A stretch of 64,000 nucleotides of DNA from Petaurus breviceps papuanus (GCA_028583685.1 JAMXIF010000022.1:5312123-5376122), one strand, 5' to 3'. Positions 51,196 to 63,000 are shown, counted from the first letter of the stretch. Notes: generated by a model not told the origin, from the sequence alone. Program-made: numbers and translations.

Positions 51196-51457
51196 GAATT
51201 TTTGTTGTTCAGTCATTTTACTTGTATCTGACCCTTCGTGATCCCATTTGGGGGTTTTCTTGGCAAAGATACTGGAGTAGTTTGCCATTTCCTTCTCCAG
51301 CTCATTTTACAAATGAGGAAACTGAAGCAAACAGGGTTAAGCGACTTGTCCAGGGTCACACATTTAGTAAGTATCTGAGGCCAGATTTGAACTCAGGAAG
51401 ATGAGTCTTCCCAATTTCAGATCCAGCACTCTATCCATTGTGCCATTTACCCTCCCT
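51196..51457 (-). mobile_element. MAR1-type CORE-SINE
   Basis: TTTTTGTTGTTCAGTCATTT tail, 'ggggttttcttggcaaagatactggag', 'gaggaaactgaagcaaac', 'ccagggtcacacatttag', head '..attgtgcc'. Confidence 0.85.
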
Positions 51458-51489
51458 GGCACAATAAGTCCTTTGTCTATTGGAAAGCA

Positions 51490-51720
51490 GAATAGTTTAA
51501 AACCTTTACATAACACTTTAAGATTTACACATTATCTCATTTTGATCTCATAACAACCTTGGAAGGTAGGTGCTATCATTATTTTCCTTTTATAGATGAG
51601 AAAACTAAGGCAAATAGTTAAGTATACATTTTTTTTTTTTTTGTGCGACAGAGTCATAAAAGTAGTATCTGAGGCCAGATACAGTGCTCTATCCTCTGTG
51701 ACACTCAGCTGCCTATAACA
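51490..51720 (-). mobile_element. MIR (antisense)
   Basis: 'acataacactttaagatttacacattatc', 'caaccttggaaggtaggtgctatc', 'gtatctgaggccagatac'. Confidence 0.7.
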
Positions 51721-51721
51721 G

Positions 51722-51890
51722 AATCTCAGGGTTGGAAAGGATCCATTGAGGTTTAGTATAACCCATAACTAAACATTAATCTCCTCTATACCATCCTTGA
51801 CAAGTGGTCATTCAGTCTTTATTTGAGGACCTCCAAGGACGGTTCCCACAACACTGCCTTGGTTCATTTCATTCTGGGGATTGCTCTAAT
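51722..51890 (-). mobile_element. L3/CR1 3' region (antisense)
   Basis: 'cagaatctcagggttggaaaggatcc', 'atccttgacaagtggtcattcagtc', 'ggacctccaaggacgg'. Confidence 0.6.
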
Positions 51891-51924
51891 TTTCAGTGAG
51901 TTTTGCACTCTGGTTGTCAAACAA

Positions 51925-52860
51925 AGCAAGAGTACTATCAGATGACACAAAGTTGGGAGGGTGTAGCAGCAAACACCCCAAGCGTCCTCAGGGTCACTGC
52001 CACCACATGGATCTGCTTTGATAAAGGAAAGCAACTCAAAATGGGTTAACAAGCTTACTTTAATCAGTCAGACCATATATCGTTTACCTTGTTCAGGGGA
52101 AAAAGGTCAGCACCCCGAACTTCAAAGTATACAGGCAGAATTATCAAGACAGAAACAGATCAAGTAGACAGATTTCCAAACTGTCCAACCATTACATCCA
52201 TACCCAGTCAACATCTGGGTTTTTCAAAGCCGGGGGCGGGGGGGGGCGGGGCTCTGGACAACGGCTTCCCAGAATCCAGATCAAATCACAGAACACTTCT
52301 CAAAGTGAGCCCCCAAAACAAAGCCTCACATCAGGGCTTATATAGCCTTCTCCTGGCTCAGAGAATGTAACAACCTTATTGACCCACTGGCCAATCAAAA
52401 AGTATCTACTGAAAAACAAGCCTCCCAACCCAGGCTTCAGGTGCACTTTAGCCTAGGGGCAGGGAAGATCTTCCAAATTTGCATTCCCATTACAGAGGGG
52501 TAGTTAAGACACTAGATGACAGAGTCAAGATTCAAAAACATTTTGACAAGCTAGAATACTGGGCTATACTGAATAAGATGAAATTCACTGGGGGATAAAT
52601 GTAAAGCATTATACTTGGGTTCAAAAAATCAACTTCACAAGTATAAGATAAGGAAAGCATGGTTAGACAGATTATAAAAGATCTGGAGGTTTTAATGAAG
52701 TGAAAGCTTAATATGCATCAGGTAAGATATAACTAACATGATATATATGACAGGTAAAAAAATGAATGTGATCTCAATCTGCATTAAGAGGGTGATTAAA
52801 TTTGTCCAACTGGCCACAGGAAGTAAAATGAACATCAATGGCTAGAAATCACAAAGAATA
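51925..52860 (+). mobile_element. L3/CR1 LINE (sense), split by a solo LTR
   Basis: Left 51925-51961 'actatcagatgacacaaagttgggaggg'; right 52495-52860 'cactagatgacagagtcaagattc', 'gggttcaaaaaatcaacttcacaagtataag', 'gatctggaggttttaatg', 'aatctgcattaagagg' in L3 order. Confidence 0.8.
51962..52494 (-). mobile_element. Solo LTR (endogenous retrovirus fossil)
   Basis: 533 bp, TGTAGCAGC...CCCATTACA, perfect 5-bp duplication GAGGG (51957-51961, 52495-52499). Closely related to 42786-43616 (often more than 90% alike by eye) and lacks the dimeric SINE. Minus-strand TATATAAG near 52338-52345, polyA ATTAAA near 52061. A G-run with CGGGGCGGG is at 52230-52250. No internal genes. Confidence 0.93.
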
Positions 52861-52861
52861 A

Positions 52862-54000
52862 AATTTATTTATTTATTAATAATATTTTATTTTTTCCAAT
52901 TACATATAAAGACAATTTTTATATTCATTTTAAAATTTTGAATTCCAAATTTTCTCTCTCCCTCCCCTTCCCTTTCCCTAAGACAGTAAGCTATTTGTTA
53001 TAGATTATATTTGAGCCATCATGTAAAACATATTTCCATATTAGTCATGTTGCAAAAGAAGAAAAAGACCAAAAGGAAAAAAACACACAAAAAAAATTAA
53101 AAAAGGGAAATAGTATGCTTTTATTTGCATTTGGATTCCATCAGTTCTTTTCTAAATGTGGACAGCACTTTCCATCATGAGTCTTTTGGAATTGTCTTAT
53201 ATCATTGTATTGCTGAGAAGAGCTAAGTCATTCATAGTTGATCATTGCACAATGTTGCCATTACTATGTACAATGTTCTGGTTCTGCTCACTTCATTTTG
53301 AATCAGTTCATGTAAATCTTTCCAGGCTTTTCTGAAAGCATCCTGCTCATTATTTCTTAGAGCACAATAGTATTCCATTACATCTATATACCACAACTTG
53401 TTCAGTCATTCCCCAGTTGATGGGTATCCCCTCAAATTCCAATTCTTTGCCACCACAAAAAGAGCTGCTATAAATATTTTTGTACATGTAGGTCCTTTTC
53501 CTTTTTCTTTGATCTCTTTGGGATGGCAGACCTAGTACTGGTATTGCTGGGTCAAAGGGTAGGCATAGTTTTAGAGCCCTTTGGGCATAGTTCCAAATTT
53601 TTCTCCAGAATGGTTGGATCAGTTCACAGCTTTATCAACAATGCATTAGTTTCCCAATTTTCCCACATTCCCTCCAATATTTATCATTTTCTTTTTCTGT
53701 CATATTAGTCAATCTGATAGGTGTGAGGTGGTGCCTCAGAGTTGTTTTAATCTGCATTTCTCTAATCAATAGTGATTTAGAGCTTTTTTTGGTCTTTTTT
53801 GGAGGGGGAAGGCAGGGCAATTGGGGTTGTGACTTGCCCAAGGTCACACAGATAGTAGGTGTTAAGGGTCTGAGGCCGGATTTGAACTCAGGTCCTCCTG
53901 ATTCCAGGGCCAGTGCTCTATTCACTGTGCCACCTAGTTACCCCTAGAGCATTTTTCATATGACTAAAGATAGCTTTGATTTCTTCATCTGAAAACTGCC
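52862..54000 (-). mobile_element. 5'-truncated L1 (antisense), SINE inside
   Basis: 'gacagcactttccatcatgagtc', 'tccattacatctatataccacaactt', 'cattccccagttgatgggtatcccc', 'tctgataggtgtgaggtgg' are L1 ORF2 3' and 3' UTR landmarks in antisense. The body resumes after the SINE as 'agagcatttttcatatgactaa'. Confidence 0.88.
53784..53944 (-). mobile_element. A-tailed marsupial SINE in L1
   Basis: T-run, 'caattggggttgtgacttgcccaaggtcacac', 'gaactcaggtcctcctgattccagg', head '..GTGCCACCTAGTTACCCC'. TAGAGC is duplicated (53778-53783, 53945-53950). Confidence 0.88.
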
Positions 54001-54490
54001 AGTTCATAACCAGAGGCAAGTTTAAGCTTGATGCAAGGAAAAACTTCTTAACAATTAGAGTTAACTCAAAGGTCTATGCCTCACGAGTTAGTGGGTTTTC
54101 CCAAACATTATTTGCATGTTGTCACCCACAAGAGACAGTGAGTTCCTTGAGAGCAGGGACTGTCTTTTATCTTTCTTTGCATCCCCAGCACTTGGCACAG
54201 TGTCTGGCACATGGTATGCACTTAATAAATGTTTGTTGATTAACTGGCTAAAGAAGATTTTGTTAAGATAAACTATTGCTAAACCATATCTCCTCTGTCT
54301 TACACTTAAGTCAATTTTTAAACTTATGCAAGACTTGACATTTATCTCTACTAAATTTCATCCTATTAAATTTGACACAATGTTCTAGCCTGTCAAGCCC
54401 TTTTTTAATCCTGACCCTGTCAAACAATGTGTTCGCTGTTGTTTCCAGTTTTGTGTTATTTGTAAATTTGATATACCAAAAAAAATTCCA
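54000..54490. mobile_element. L3 (sense), L2 3' end, L3 (antisense) patchwork
   Basis: 54005-54090 'gaggcaagtttaagcttgatgcaaggaaaaacttctt' is L3 sense. 54095-54245 'gagttccttgagagcagggactg..gcacttaataaatg' is L2. 54290-54490 'ctagcctgtcaagcccttttttaatcctgaccctgtcaaac' is L3 antisense. Confidence 0.65.
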
Positions 54491-54751
54491 CTGCTTATAA
54501 TTTTGAGTACAAGTTAGTAAAAAGTTTTATTTCATCCATACTTCCAGAGCATGAAGAAGCATCATTTGGCTCATAGAAAAGTCTTCATGGGTCAAGCAGG
54601 CTTTTGAATGGGGGTTACTTTACATATATTTTATATCACATATTATAGAAAAAAAATTTATATAGTTATTCTAGGTTCCCAGTGGCTAGTCAATCACCCA
54701 TTGGGTGTGGTTTGCTGTGTATCAGAAGAAGGGACAGAGACTTCCTAATCT

Positions 54752-54880
54752 ATTGTTGTTGTTCATCTTTTGTTCTCAAAGAGGACCAATGACAGCATGA
54801 GGGTGATGTCTGCCAATCTATCATTGACCTTCAGATCCTGGGCAGGGTGGAATTAGAGTTAGTTTGTCTTTTGACTGGCC
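54752..54880 (-). mobile_element. Marsupial interspersed repeat 'X', 3' end
   Basis: GTTGTTGTTCATCTTTTGTT then CTCAAAGAGGACCAATGACA: reversed X tail. Confidence 0.65.
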
Positions 54881-54884
54881 TTGT

Positions 54885-55425
54885 GCAAGAACTGGGGTAG
54901 AAGAAAGCCAAACCATAAGGGTTGGATGGGACTGTTCACTTCCACTAAAATGGAGGCTTATTCTAAAATGACATGACTCAGATTGAAAGAGGGAAAAATA
55001 CAGGGCCACCCTCTTTTTGCCACCACATTAAGGATGCTACACTCCCTTGAAGACATAGAATTAGAGACCAGGGTGCCAATTACATAGACAGATTGGATCC
55101 TCAGGTACAAGAATAAACACAGAAAGCTAAAACTACCATACCTCATTACCCAGGAAGCCTTCCCTAAGCATTTCCAGCTCACAGTGATGTCTCATTCCTC
55201 TAAATTTCTATAGCACTTACTGTCTCAACCCCCACACTTTAAGCATTTGTCATCTGAGACAAGTAGCCTTGTGTCATTGTCCTAGTTCCCCAATGACTGT
55301 AGGTTTAATAAAACATTCAACATTCAGCAGCTACTTACAAAACACTTAACTGTGTTCATGGCCCTGTGCTAGTCCTGAAGAAGATGTGAAATCTCCTATA
55401 TTCATGAGAGGAGAAGGGAAATGAT
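54885..55425. other. Non-coding stretch
   Basis: Includes an L2-like patch near 55150-55350. No gene seen. Confidence 0.35.
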
Positions 55426-55429
55426 CAAG

Positions 55430-55735
55430 AACTTACTGTGGGCTAGGCACTGTGCTAAGCATTTTGCAAATATTATCTCATTTAATCCTCATGATGCCCA
55501 CAGTCAAGTAGTAGGTGGATATAATAGCTAACTGATACAGCACTTAAAATTTGCAAAGTGTTTTTATGGATATGATCTCATTTGGTCCTCACAAAACATT
55601 GTTAAAATGTTATTATCCCCATTTTATCAGCGAGGCACCTGAGGCTGAGAGAGTAGTTTAAATGTCTTGCCCAGCTAATGTGAGGCAGAATTTCAAATTC
55701 ATTTCTTCCTGACAGCAATACAGATTATGATAATA
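55430..55735 (-). mobile_element. Two partial MIRs (antisense)
   Basis: 55435-55515 'acttactgtgggctaggcactgtgctaagc..', 55530-55735 'cagcacttaaaatttgcaaagtg', 'ccattttatcagcgagg', 'cttgcccagctaatgtgagg'. Confidence 0.65.
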
Positions 55736-55737
55736 AT

Positions 55738-56360
55738 CAATCAATCAATCAATAAACATTTATTAAGCCCATACTATATGCAAGTCACTGTGCTAAATGC
55801 TGGGTACACAATATAATGGTGGTAGCCACATTACCTGAACAGTGTTATGTGGAGTATGAGGATTTGCAAAGTTCATTACTAACCATATGGATCAAGGAAG
55901 AAGATGGCATTTGAGTTGGACTTTAAAAGATAAGTTGTGTTTTAGCAGGCAAATAGAGTGAAAGAGAACATGTCATACATGGGAAACATCATGAACCAAG
56001 TCCAGAAGGACAGAGAAGTGTTTTAGGCTCATAAATCTGGAGCTGGAAGGAACCTTAGAACCTCAGATTTTATAGATGAGGAAACTGAGATCCACAAAGG
56101 TTAGTGATTTTCCCAAGATCATCCAAGTAGTAAACAGAAGAATCAGGTTTCAAAACTAGCCCTGTTTGCCATTGTTTCTTCCTCTGTCTAATGCCCTTAG
56201 ATTTGAGTATAGTTGGAGGCAGGGATATGAAATTAGGCTGAAAAGGTTCCAGATTGTAAAGGGCCCTGAATGCTTGGTAAAGAAATGTGAACTTTACTTA
56301 GGAATCAGTAGGGACCCCTAGAAGATTTTTAAGTAGAGAAGCAATAAAACCCAAACTACA
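55738..56360 (+). mobile_element. Repeat Y, long copy, with an L3/MIR insert
   Basis: 'caatcaatcaatcaataaacatttattaagcccatactatatgc', 'tggcatttgagttggactttaaaag', then an L3/MIR block (56030-56165), then 'tgaaaaggttccagattgtaaagggccctgaatgc', and 'gaatcagtagggacccctagaag'. Confidence 0.6.
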
Positions 56361-56364
56361 CGTA

Positions 56365-56975
56365 GAAAAAAATTATCCTGTCAGTTTTATGAATTGTGGA
56401 ATGGGGTGAGAAGAACTTAGAGGAGGGATGATCCATTAGGAGCTTCTTGCAAAACTCTAGGCAAGCTGTGATGAGGTTCTATCCTAGGCTGGTGGCAGTA
56501 GGAATAGGGAGGAGGGGACAGAACTGTCTACTATGTCTTTGCTGCCCCCACAGCACCTGGCACAGGGCCCTGCCCACAGGAAGGACTCAGCCAATGTTTC
56601 TCCATGAGTTCAAGAATCTTTGGGCACTGAGTCACCCTTAGACTTCTGAAAAAAATCTTTCTGCTCTGTTTTGTGGATAATAGATGCTTAGGTCCCCTCC
56701 CTACTCCCACCCCTCAACACCAAAATCTCCTTATCTTAACCACTTCTTTGTTGATCCAGGCGAGAGCTGCCTGAGATTAGCACATTATTTTTTTCTTCAT
56801 TACTCCTTAGTTCCAGTTCTTTTGTCCCACCTCCTCCAATCCCCACCCCACCCTATTTCCCTTTTCTGACTGTTGCCAAGGCATAGAAGCCAAGCTCATA
56901 AAACACTATCTCTGCTCCGCCCTCCAGAACTCAGCCTTCTGTGGGGCTGTGCAGGAGAGGCTAAGAGGGAAATGA
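56365..56975. other. Mostly unique stretch with an L2 patch
   Basis: 'ctgcccccacagcacctggcacagggccctgcccacaggaagg' near 56545 is an L2 3' phrase. The rest has no named repeat and no supported frame. Confidence 0.4.
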
Positions 56976-56984
56976 AAGAAACAC

Positions 56985-57365
56985 AGGATGTTGGAGCTGG
57001 AAGGAACCTTGGAGCATTGGACATGAAAACACAAAATGTGGAATGACAGAACCAGAAATGACCTTAGAGTTCACCTAGGCTAAACATCCTCATTTAAAAA
57101 AAATTACTGATGCTTTTTGTACTTACTTAATATCATTTTTGGATATCCCCCCACCTCCCAAATGGAACTCTCCTTTATAACCGAGAAAAAAAGATTGAGC
57201 AAAAGCACAGTATATGGGGTCTATATCTGATGATACACCATTCTGCCCTCTAGATACCCTTACTCTAGGGAGAAGAGGAAAGTTTCTGCTCTTTAAGACC
57301 ATTATGACCCAACTCCATCATTTTACTGATGAGGAAATCGAATCTTAGAGAGTTTAAGTGACTTA
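56985..57365 (-). mobile_element. L3/MIR-like remnants
   Basis: 'aggatgttggagctggaaggaaccttggagcattgg' and '..tgacagaaccagaaatgaccttagag' (also kin of the 32110 tandem); 57300-57365 'ccatcattttactgatgaggaaatcg'. Confidence 0.5.
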
Positions 57366-57369
57366 CTTT

Positions 57370-57555
57370 TGACATCAATAAAACATCTTTCTCAACCAAC
57401 AAACATTTAATAAGGGCATTTTATATGCCAGACACTCTGCTAGGTGCTGGGGATCTAAAAACAAAAATGAAATCAGCTGTATTTTCAAGGTGTTTACATT
57501 TTAACGGGGGAGACAACATCTGTACATATATAGACTGTAAATATATACATATATA
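57370..57555 (+). mobile_element. Repeat Y 5' fragment and TA/CA tract
   Basis: 'caaccaacaaacatttaataagggcattttatatgccagacac', 'gtgtttacattttaacgggggagacaac', then TATA/CATA repeats. Confidence 0.55.
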
Positions 57556-57556
57556 T

Positions 57557-57815
57557 AGGTGGCACAGCAAATAGTGTGGCTGGCCTGGAGTCAGTCAGCA
57601 AGACTCATCTCCCTGAGTTCAAATCCAGCCTCAGACACTTGGTAGCTGTGTAATCCTGGGCAAGTCCCCCTACCCTCTTTGCCTCAGTTTCCTCATCTAT
57701 AAAATGATCTGGAGAAGGAAATGGCAAATCATTCCAGTATTTCTACCAAGAAAAGCCCAAATGGGGTCACAAAGTCAGACATGACTGAAACAAATGAACA
57801 ACAAAAAACAGATGA
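57557..57815 (+). mobile_element. MAR1-type CORE-SINE
   Basis: 'taggtggcacagcaaatagtg' head, 'gagttcaaatccagcc', CORE, 'ggggtcacaaagtcagacatgactga', AACAACAAAAA. Confidence 0.88.
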
Positions 57816-57834
57816 ATGTAATACATGTATTTAA

Positions 57835-58100
57835 TTGAATTCAGTTAACATTTATTAAGCACATACTATATGCCAGTCCCTGTGCTATAAGCATTAGGAA
57901 TACAAAAAGGCAAAAGACAGTCCCTGCCCTCAAGGGAGGGCACAATCTAATGAGGATGTATGTATATATTATAGAGTATATAATTACTATGTGTATATAG
58001 TAATTTGGGAGTGGGGTGCTGACAGTTGAGGGGACTAGGTAGGAAGTGTCACTTGAGCCAGGATTTGAAGGAAGCTAGGGGTTCTAAAATGCAGAGGTAA
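57835..58100 (+). mobile_element. Repeat Y fragment
   Basis: 'taacatttattaagcacatactatatgccagtccctgtgc', 'gacagtccctgccctcaagggagggcacaatctaatgagg', 'cacttgagccaggatttgaaggaagctagg'. Confidence 0.65.
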
Positions 58101-58104
58101 GAAG

Positions 58105-58930
58105 GGAAGGTTTTCCATTGTATTTCCAATTCACATCAGGTAGGAAAGAGGAAGGGGACTGGAAGAGAGTGTAGGGAAAGAAGTTCAGCCTAAGTTCTCC
58201 CCATCTTTTTATGTTTCTCTGTCAGGCAACAGGAGGCCAGAAGACTCAGGACCCCCTAGAGGTGACAACCACAAAATTGCTCTGTTTGAGCAAACTGGAT
58301 CTGTCTGGGCTTCCCTGAGCCAATTCCTCCCTCCTGCTTGTTTCTGGAGATCTTCTGGGAAAGGGCAGGAAAGCAGGCTGAGTTTGGGAAAGAAGGAAGG
58401 CATAATGAGGATTGGGAACAGATTGTTCTGGGAGTTTCACAGGGATGACACATAAGCAGCAGCTTAGCTTATGGTCCAACAGGAAGGAGAGGGCGGAGAC
58501 AGCTATGGTTTAGAGGAGCCTGGGTGGGCAAAAAGGATCCAGTCTTAATAGAAGGGACTTATTCCTAATAAAGAAAACTTGACTGGTGAGAAAGAAATTA
58601 AGTGATGTTCTTGTGCACATCACCCTGTTTCTGTATAATTCTTATAATTCTGTGTAGTGCTTATAATCAAAGGTGCAATGGTAAATGTTTAAGAACTGAC
58701 TCCTCAGGAGGAAAAAAAGTACAAATGATATACTTTTAAATTTAATCTGCATTATGAATATTTTCTCCATTACTGTCATAAGTCTAGACAATCAACAAAA
58801 CAATAAATTGAGCCCTGATTTGTAGCATTTGTGGTTTCTGAAATGTAATGGCTCACACTGAAAATTTAACAATTGACTCCTAAGCTTTAAGCTGACTCCA
58901 GCATACTCCTGCTTATAATACTGACAAAAC
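58105..58930. other. Repeat-poor stretch
   Basis: No named repeat. Antisense frames of 64-77 codons at 58209-58479 overlap each other in three frames and are not credible genes. Confidence 0.4.
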
Positions 58931-58934
58931 ACAT

Positions 58935-59525
58935 ATTCCTCAATTTGGCACTTAAGGCCTTTCAGACCTGGCCCCCAACTACATTTCCTGCTTTATTAGA
59001 CATGACTACACTTAATGTTCCATGCCAAACTAACCTTCATGTTCTAGCCAAATTGACCTTGCTGTTCCTTATGTGCGTTCCATCCCCAACCTTCATCTTC
59101 CACCTTTGCCCAGGCTGCCTCCCTAATGCTGGGAATGCACTTCCTCCTCACCCCTTCCTCTTAGGATACTTGATTTCCCTCAAGATTCTGCTCAAGGGTT
59201 ACCTCCTCCATGAGACCTTTTCCGATCTTCCCAGCTGGCAGTGTATCACTTCCTCCCCCCCCTCCCCTTTATGTAGTTTTTATTTTGAAGATATTTTGTA
59301 AATATATATGTATATGCTATATGGACACACACACACATATATATGCACACTGTATGTATAGTACATATGTGTGTATATTTATACACACACATTGTCCTGC
59401 TCCCAAAAGAATGTAAATTCCTTGGGAGAAGGAGCTATTTAATTTTTGGTTTTGTGTCCCCAATACAATGCCTAGCACAAAGTAGGCATTTCATAAATGC
59501 TTATGGACTGATTGGTTGACTGATA
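58935..59525 (+). mobile_element. L2 3' region with a TA/CA microsatellite
   Basis: 'gcacttaaggcctttcagacctggccccc', 'gctgcctccctaatgctgggaatgcacttcc', 'tgagaccttttccgatcttccc', 'agaatgtaaattccttgggagaagg', 'gcctagcacaaagtaggcatttc'. Dinucleotide tract at 59296-59395. Confidence 0.8.
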
Positions 59526-59829
59526 AGATTTTTAATCCAAGAAGCTCAAAACATTTTATTGGCCTTATTATATCATGCCCCTGCTAAAGCCTTTTTTCCT
59601 GTATGTCTGTGACATAGTTACAATAATTAACTTATTTTTAATCTCAAGAATAATATAATGGCCCCCAAGTTCCACAGATTCCCTTCTCTGCAACTTTAGG
59701 GAATTTATTTAGATAGAAAGTTATGACTTTAATAACAATCACTCTGAGCACCCAACTGGGAAAATTCCTAACATTTGGGCTCTCTTTCGAAATTTACATT
59801 TATATCTATCTCTAGTTAACACCAGCTCT

Positions 59830-60165
59830 TGATTCCAGGCATTTTCTCCATGCCTGGAATGTTCTCCCTCCTCATTACCACCTCCTGACTTCCCTTACTT
59901 CCTTCAAGTCCCAAGTAAAATTCTGTCTTTTACAGGATGCCTTTCCAAAGCCCTCTTAATTCGAGTTCCCCATCTCTGCTCATTATTTCCCATTTATCTT
60001 TTATATAGCTTGCTTCGAAATATTGATCTGCTTGTTGTCTCCCCATTAAATTGTGAGCTCTTTGAGGGCAAGGATCCTTGCTTCTTTTTGTACCCCTAGC
60101 TCTTAACACAGTGCCTGGCACATATTAGATGTTTAATAAATTATTATTGACTGACTAGTAGAAGC
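59830..60165 (+). mobile_element. L2 3' UTR
   Basis: 'ggcattttctccatgcctggaatgttctcc', 'gatgcctttccaaagccctcttaattc', 'attgtgagctctttgagggcaagg', 'cagtgcctggcacatattagatgtttaataaat'. Confidence 0.82.
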
Positions 60166-60169
60166 AAAA

Positions 60170-61910
60170 ATTCAGGTTACTAACATTTGAGTAGCAAAAC
60201 AGCTGAAAATATTATATTGTGTATGGATAGGCAGATACCAGTTAGAGTGGGGGAAAGAACAGACCTTTTTTTAAGGACTTCCTTCAGTCTCTGAGTCAGT
60301 GGCTACACTGGTGGTCAGCCCCTGACACGCCTATAGAGCCAATGGTCATCTTTCCTTCTCTGCCACAGTTTAATCTTACCTTCTCTTTCTCCTTTCAATA
60401 GTTGCCCTGGGCTTACCTGTTCTTGGCTCAGCTCTACGTTACTCCATGCCTTTTTCTCCACTGTTAGACTCTCAGAATCTCAATCTGGTTCTGAGATAGT
60501 TCCTTTTATACAAGTTCCTTAGGATGTGACTAAGTCTCTCACTCAATGGTTTTGGCTCAAGAAGCTTACAGGCCCTGTTCACACTTGATTCTGATTGATT
60601 AAATCAAGAAATATTCTTCCTTAACAAAGATAATATTCCTGTTAAGGGAAATACTGGAGAACCCTACACAAGAGTATGAATGATCAGGTGGGCAGCAGAA
60701 CTAAGACTGTAGGCACAGACACATTAGATCCCTTTCTGATTATTTTCTTTAATCACCTCTCTTCCTTGAAATTCATGTGTTTTAGAGCTGGAAGAATGGA
60801 AAGGCAGTATGAAGTCCAGTTTTAAGGAGCTTTACATGTCAATGTTAATATTTTATCTTAATGTAAAATGAATAGACATTGGAGTTTATTAAATAGAAGA
60901 GTAACATGGTCAACCCTGCTCTGACCTCCTTTTCTCCTTCTATATTCTTGATACTATAGTTAAGCTGTTCTCTACTTTCAAGTCCCTCACTTCCTTGTCC
61001 TCCTGCTACTCATACCTTTCCAAACCCAAATCCTGTTGTATCCACGTCACCTACCTTTTCTCTTATACAGAGGAAGTCATACAACTATATAGACTGGGTC
61101 AGTAAAATTTTGTTTTTTCATCTAAGTTTGTCCCTCACTGCAGTATGATAATCTTTTTTTTAAACTTCTTCACTTATTGACTTACTATCACACTTCCTGG
61201 TATTTATTATAAACTTCTCTCAATCCAACTACATTTCTCTCCCTTCCTCTTAACAAAGAAACTTTGTCTTATACTTGATCAAGAAAACCAAGGTTATATC
61301 TCCTAAGACTATCTTTTCCATAATTCCATACCTCATCCCCCCTCAGCATTATCCTCTATTTACTTCCTTTGCTCCATTCTCATAGGAAGAAGTGAGCCTT
61401 TCCTTTGCCAGGGCCAAAGAGTAAACCAGGGCTTCCCTTCTTGTTTCTGTTTTTCTGTGCATTTCTCTGTCTTTGTGAGTTTCATTCTATTGTTCCTCTT
61501 GACCCCATGAGAGACTATCCAGTCATTTTTCTTAAGGTCAGATAGTTGAATGTTTTGTAATGATATTGCTACTAATAATAACATCTTACATTTATACTTT
61601 ACAAAATGTCTTATTCACATCTCATATTGTAGGAAGACATCCTGAAGAATTACATAATTCTGGTTAAAGTATACTTGTTTTTAAAAAATCTTTAATCCCT
61701 ATGGGTTTGGTATTGTTTTACTGAAATAAGATTAAACCTAAGGCAAAAATTGTCTTTAATTTCTTTTGAACAAAGCTTTTCTTCTTTTAAGGATATTTTA
61801 TGAAACATTTACTGGAAAGTGATGAAAAAGATTATCTTGAATTTAAAATATCATTTAAGATTAAACATGAGCATTCTAGGAATAATAACAATGGCTTACA
61901 TTTATAAAGT
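60170..61910. other. Non-coding stretch, nothing firmly recognised
   Basis: A segment around 60290-60660 could be an old LTR (TATA-like in CTTTTATACAAG), but no ends or target duplications are visible. 61560-61640 has a MIR-like patch. No gene. Confidence 0.4.
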
Positions 61911-61914
61911 GTTA

Positions 61915-62168
61915 GAGTGTATAGGTGGTCCAGTAGATAGAGTGGTAGGCAAAGTCAAGAAGACTCATCTCTGTAAGTTCAAATCCAGCCTCAAACACTA
62001 ACTGGCCGTGTGAACCTGGACAAGTCACCTAACTCTATTTGCCTCAGGTTCCTCATCTATAAAACAAGCTGGAGAAGAAAATAGCAAACAACTCCAGTAT
62101 CTTTGCCAAGAGAACCCCAGATGGGGTCATGAAAAGTCAGTCACAACTGAAATGACTGAACAACAAAG
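61915..62168 (+). mobile_element. MAR1-type CORE-SINE
   Basis: 'gtgtataggtggtccagtagatagagtgg' head, 'aagttcaaatccagcc', 'ggggtcatgaaaagtcagtcacaactgaaatgactgaacaac'. Confidence 0.85.
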
Positions 62169-62244
62169 AGTGTATTATATAATTAAGTATATATTTTTTG
62201 ACAAAACCATCAGGATTGGATACCCAAAGTTCCAGCCCTTGGCC

Positions 62245-62425
62245 TTCCTTCCTAATAGTACTGCAATATCTGGTCACTGGATCCAGATGGCTCTGAAGGA
62301 GAAAGTGAGGCTGGTGACCTTGCACAGCCCTTCCCCACTCAATTCAAAGTCAACTGCAAGTCATGTAATTATCTCCCCGATGCCATGGTCCTCTTTGAAA
62401 ATGAAGGACAAACACAACCAAAGAA
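62245..62425 (+). mobile_element. Marsupial interspersed repeat 'X', 3' end
   Basis: 'ggatccagatggctctgaaggagaaagtgaggctggtgacc', 'ggtcctctttgaaaatgaaggacaaacac'. A 163-codon open frame (62152-62643) is composed of this repeat and the SINE tail, so not a gene. Confidence 0.65.
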
Positions 62426-62829
62426 GCAACAAATTTCTCTATAGCAAGCAAATACCGCCTTTGATCCTTTTGACTTTGGCATTGTCATTGTTATTGTTAT
62501 TATTTGGGTCTGTGATTTCATTAGTGTGGGGAACTACCAGAGTGAAAAATCACACCATCAATATCAACAAGCTGTCTCAGAGAGCTCCCAGGGATACTGA
62601 GACATTTAGTGACAGCCAATTATGTGACAGGAACAGGACCTGATAGTGGGTCTTCCTAGCTCCAAGGCCAGCCCTCTATCCACCACCCCCATGGTACCCT
62701 TCATTCTTATTCTTCTGAATAATATTTGACGTTTCCATACTACTTTAAGGTTTTCAAGTCAGCTTTCTCTCATAAATGATGTGAGGCAGATGGGATGTTT
62801 CATTGTCTAACCTTGCTATAGTGCAAAAA

Positions 62830-63000
62830 GCACTGGCTTTTCCAGTCAGAGGACCTGTGTTCAAATCTCTTCACTCATGCTTCTACTTATGTGACCTTGT
62901 ATAAGTCACTTAAACCTCCTTGAACTTCAGTTTCCTCATCTGCAAAATGAGGGAATTAGACAAGTTGGCCTCTGAGATCCCTTTCATTTCTAGATCTACG
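62830..63000 (+). mobile_element. MIR/CORE-SINE (sense)
   Basis: 'aaaagcactggcttttccagtcagaggacctgtgttcaaatc', 'cttgaacttcagtttcctcatctgcaaaatgaggg', 'ggcctctgagatccctttcatttctagatct'. Confidence 0.65.

Noticed and set aside
62152-62643. 163-codon frame with a hydrophobic leucine run
   Set aside because: It is built from a MAR1 tail, repeat X and a TTATTG microsatellite-like patch. The apparent membrane segment comes from that patch.
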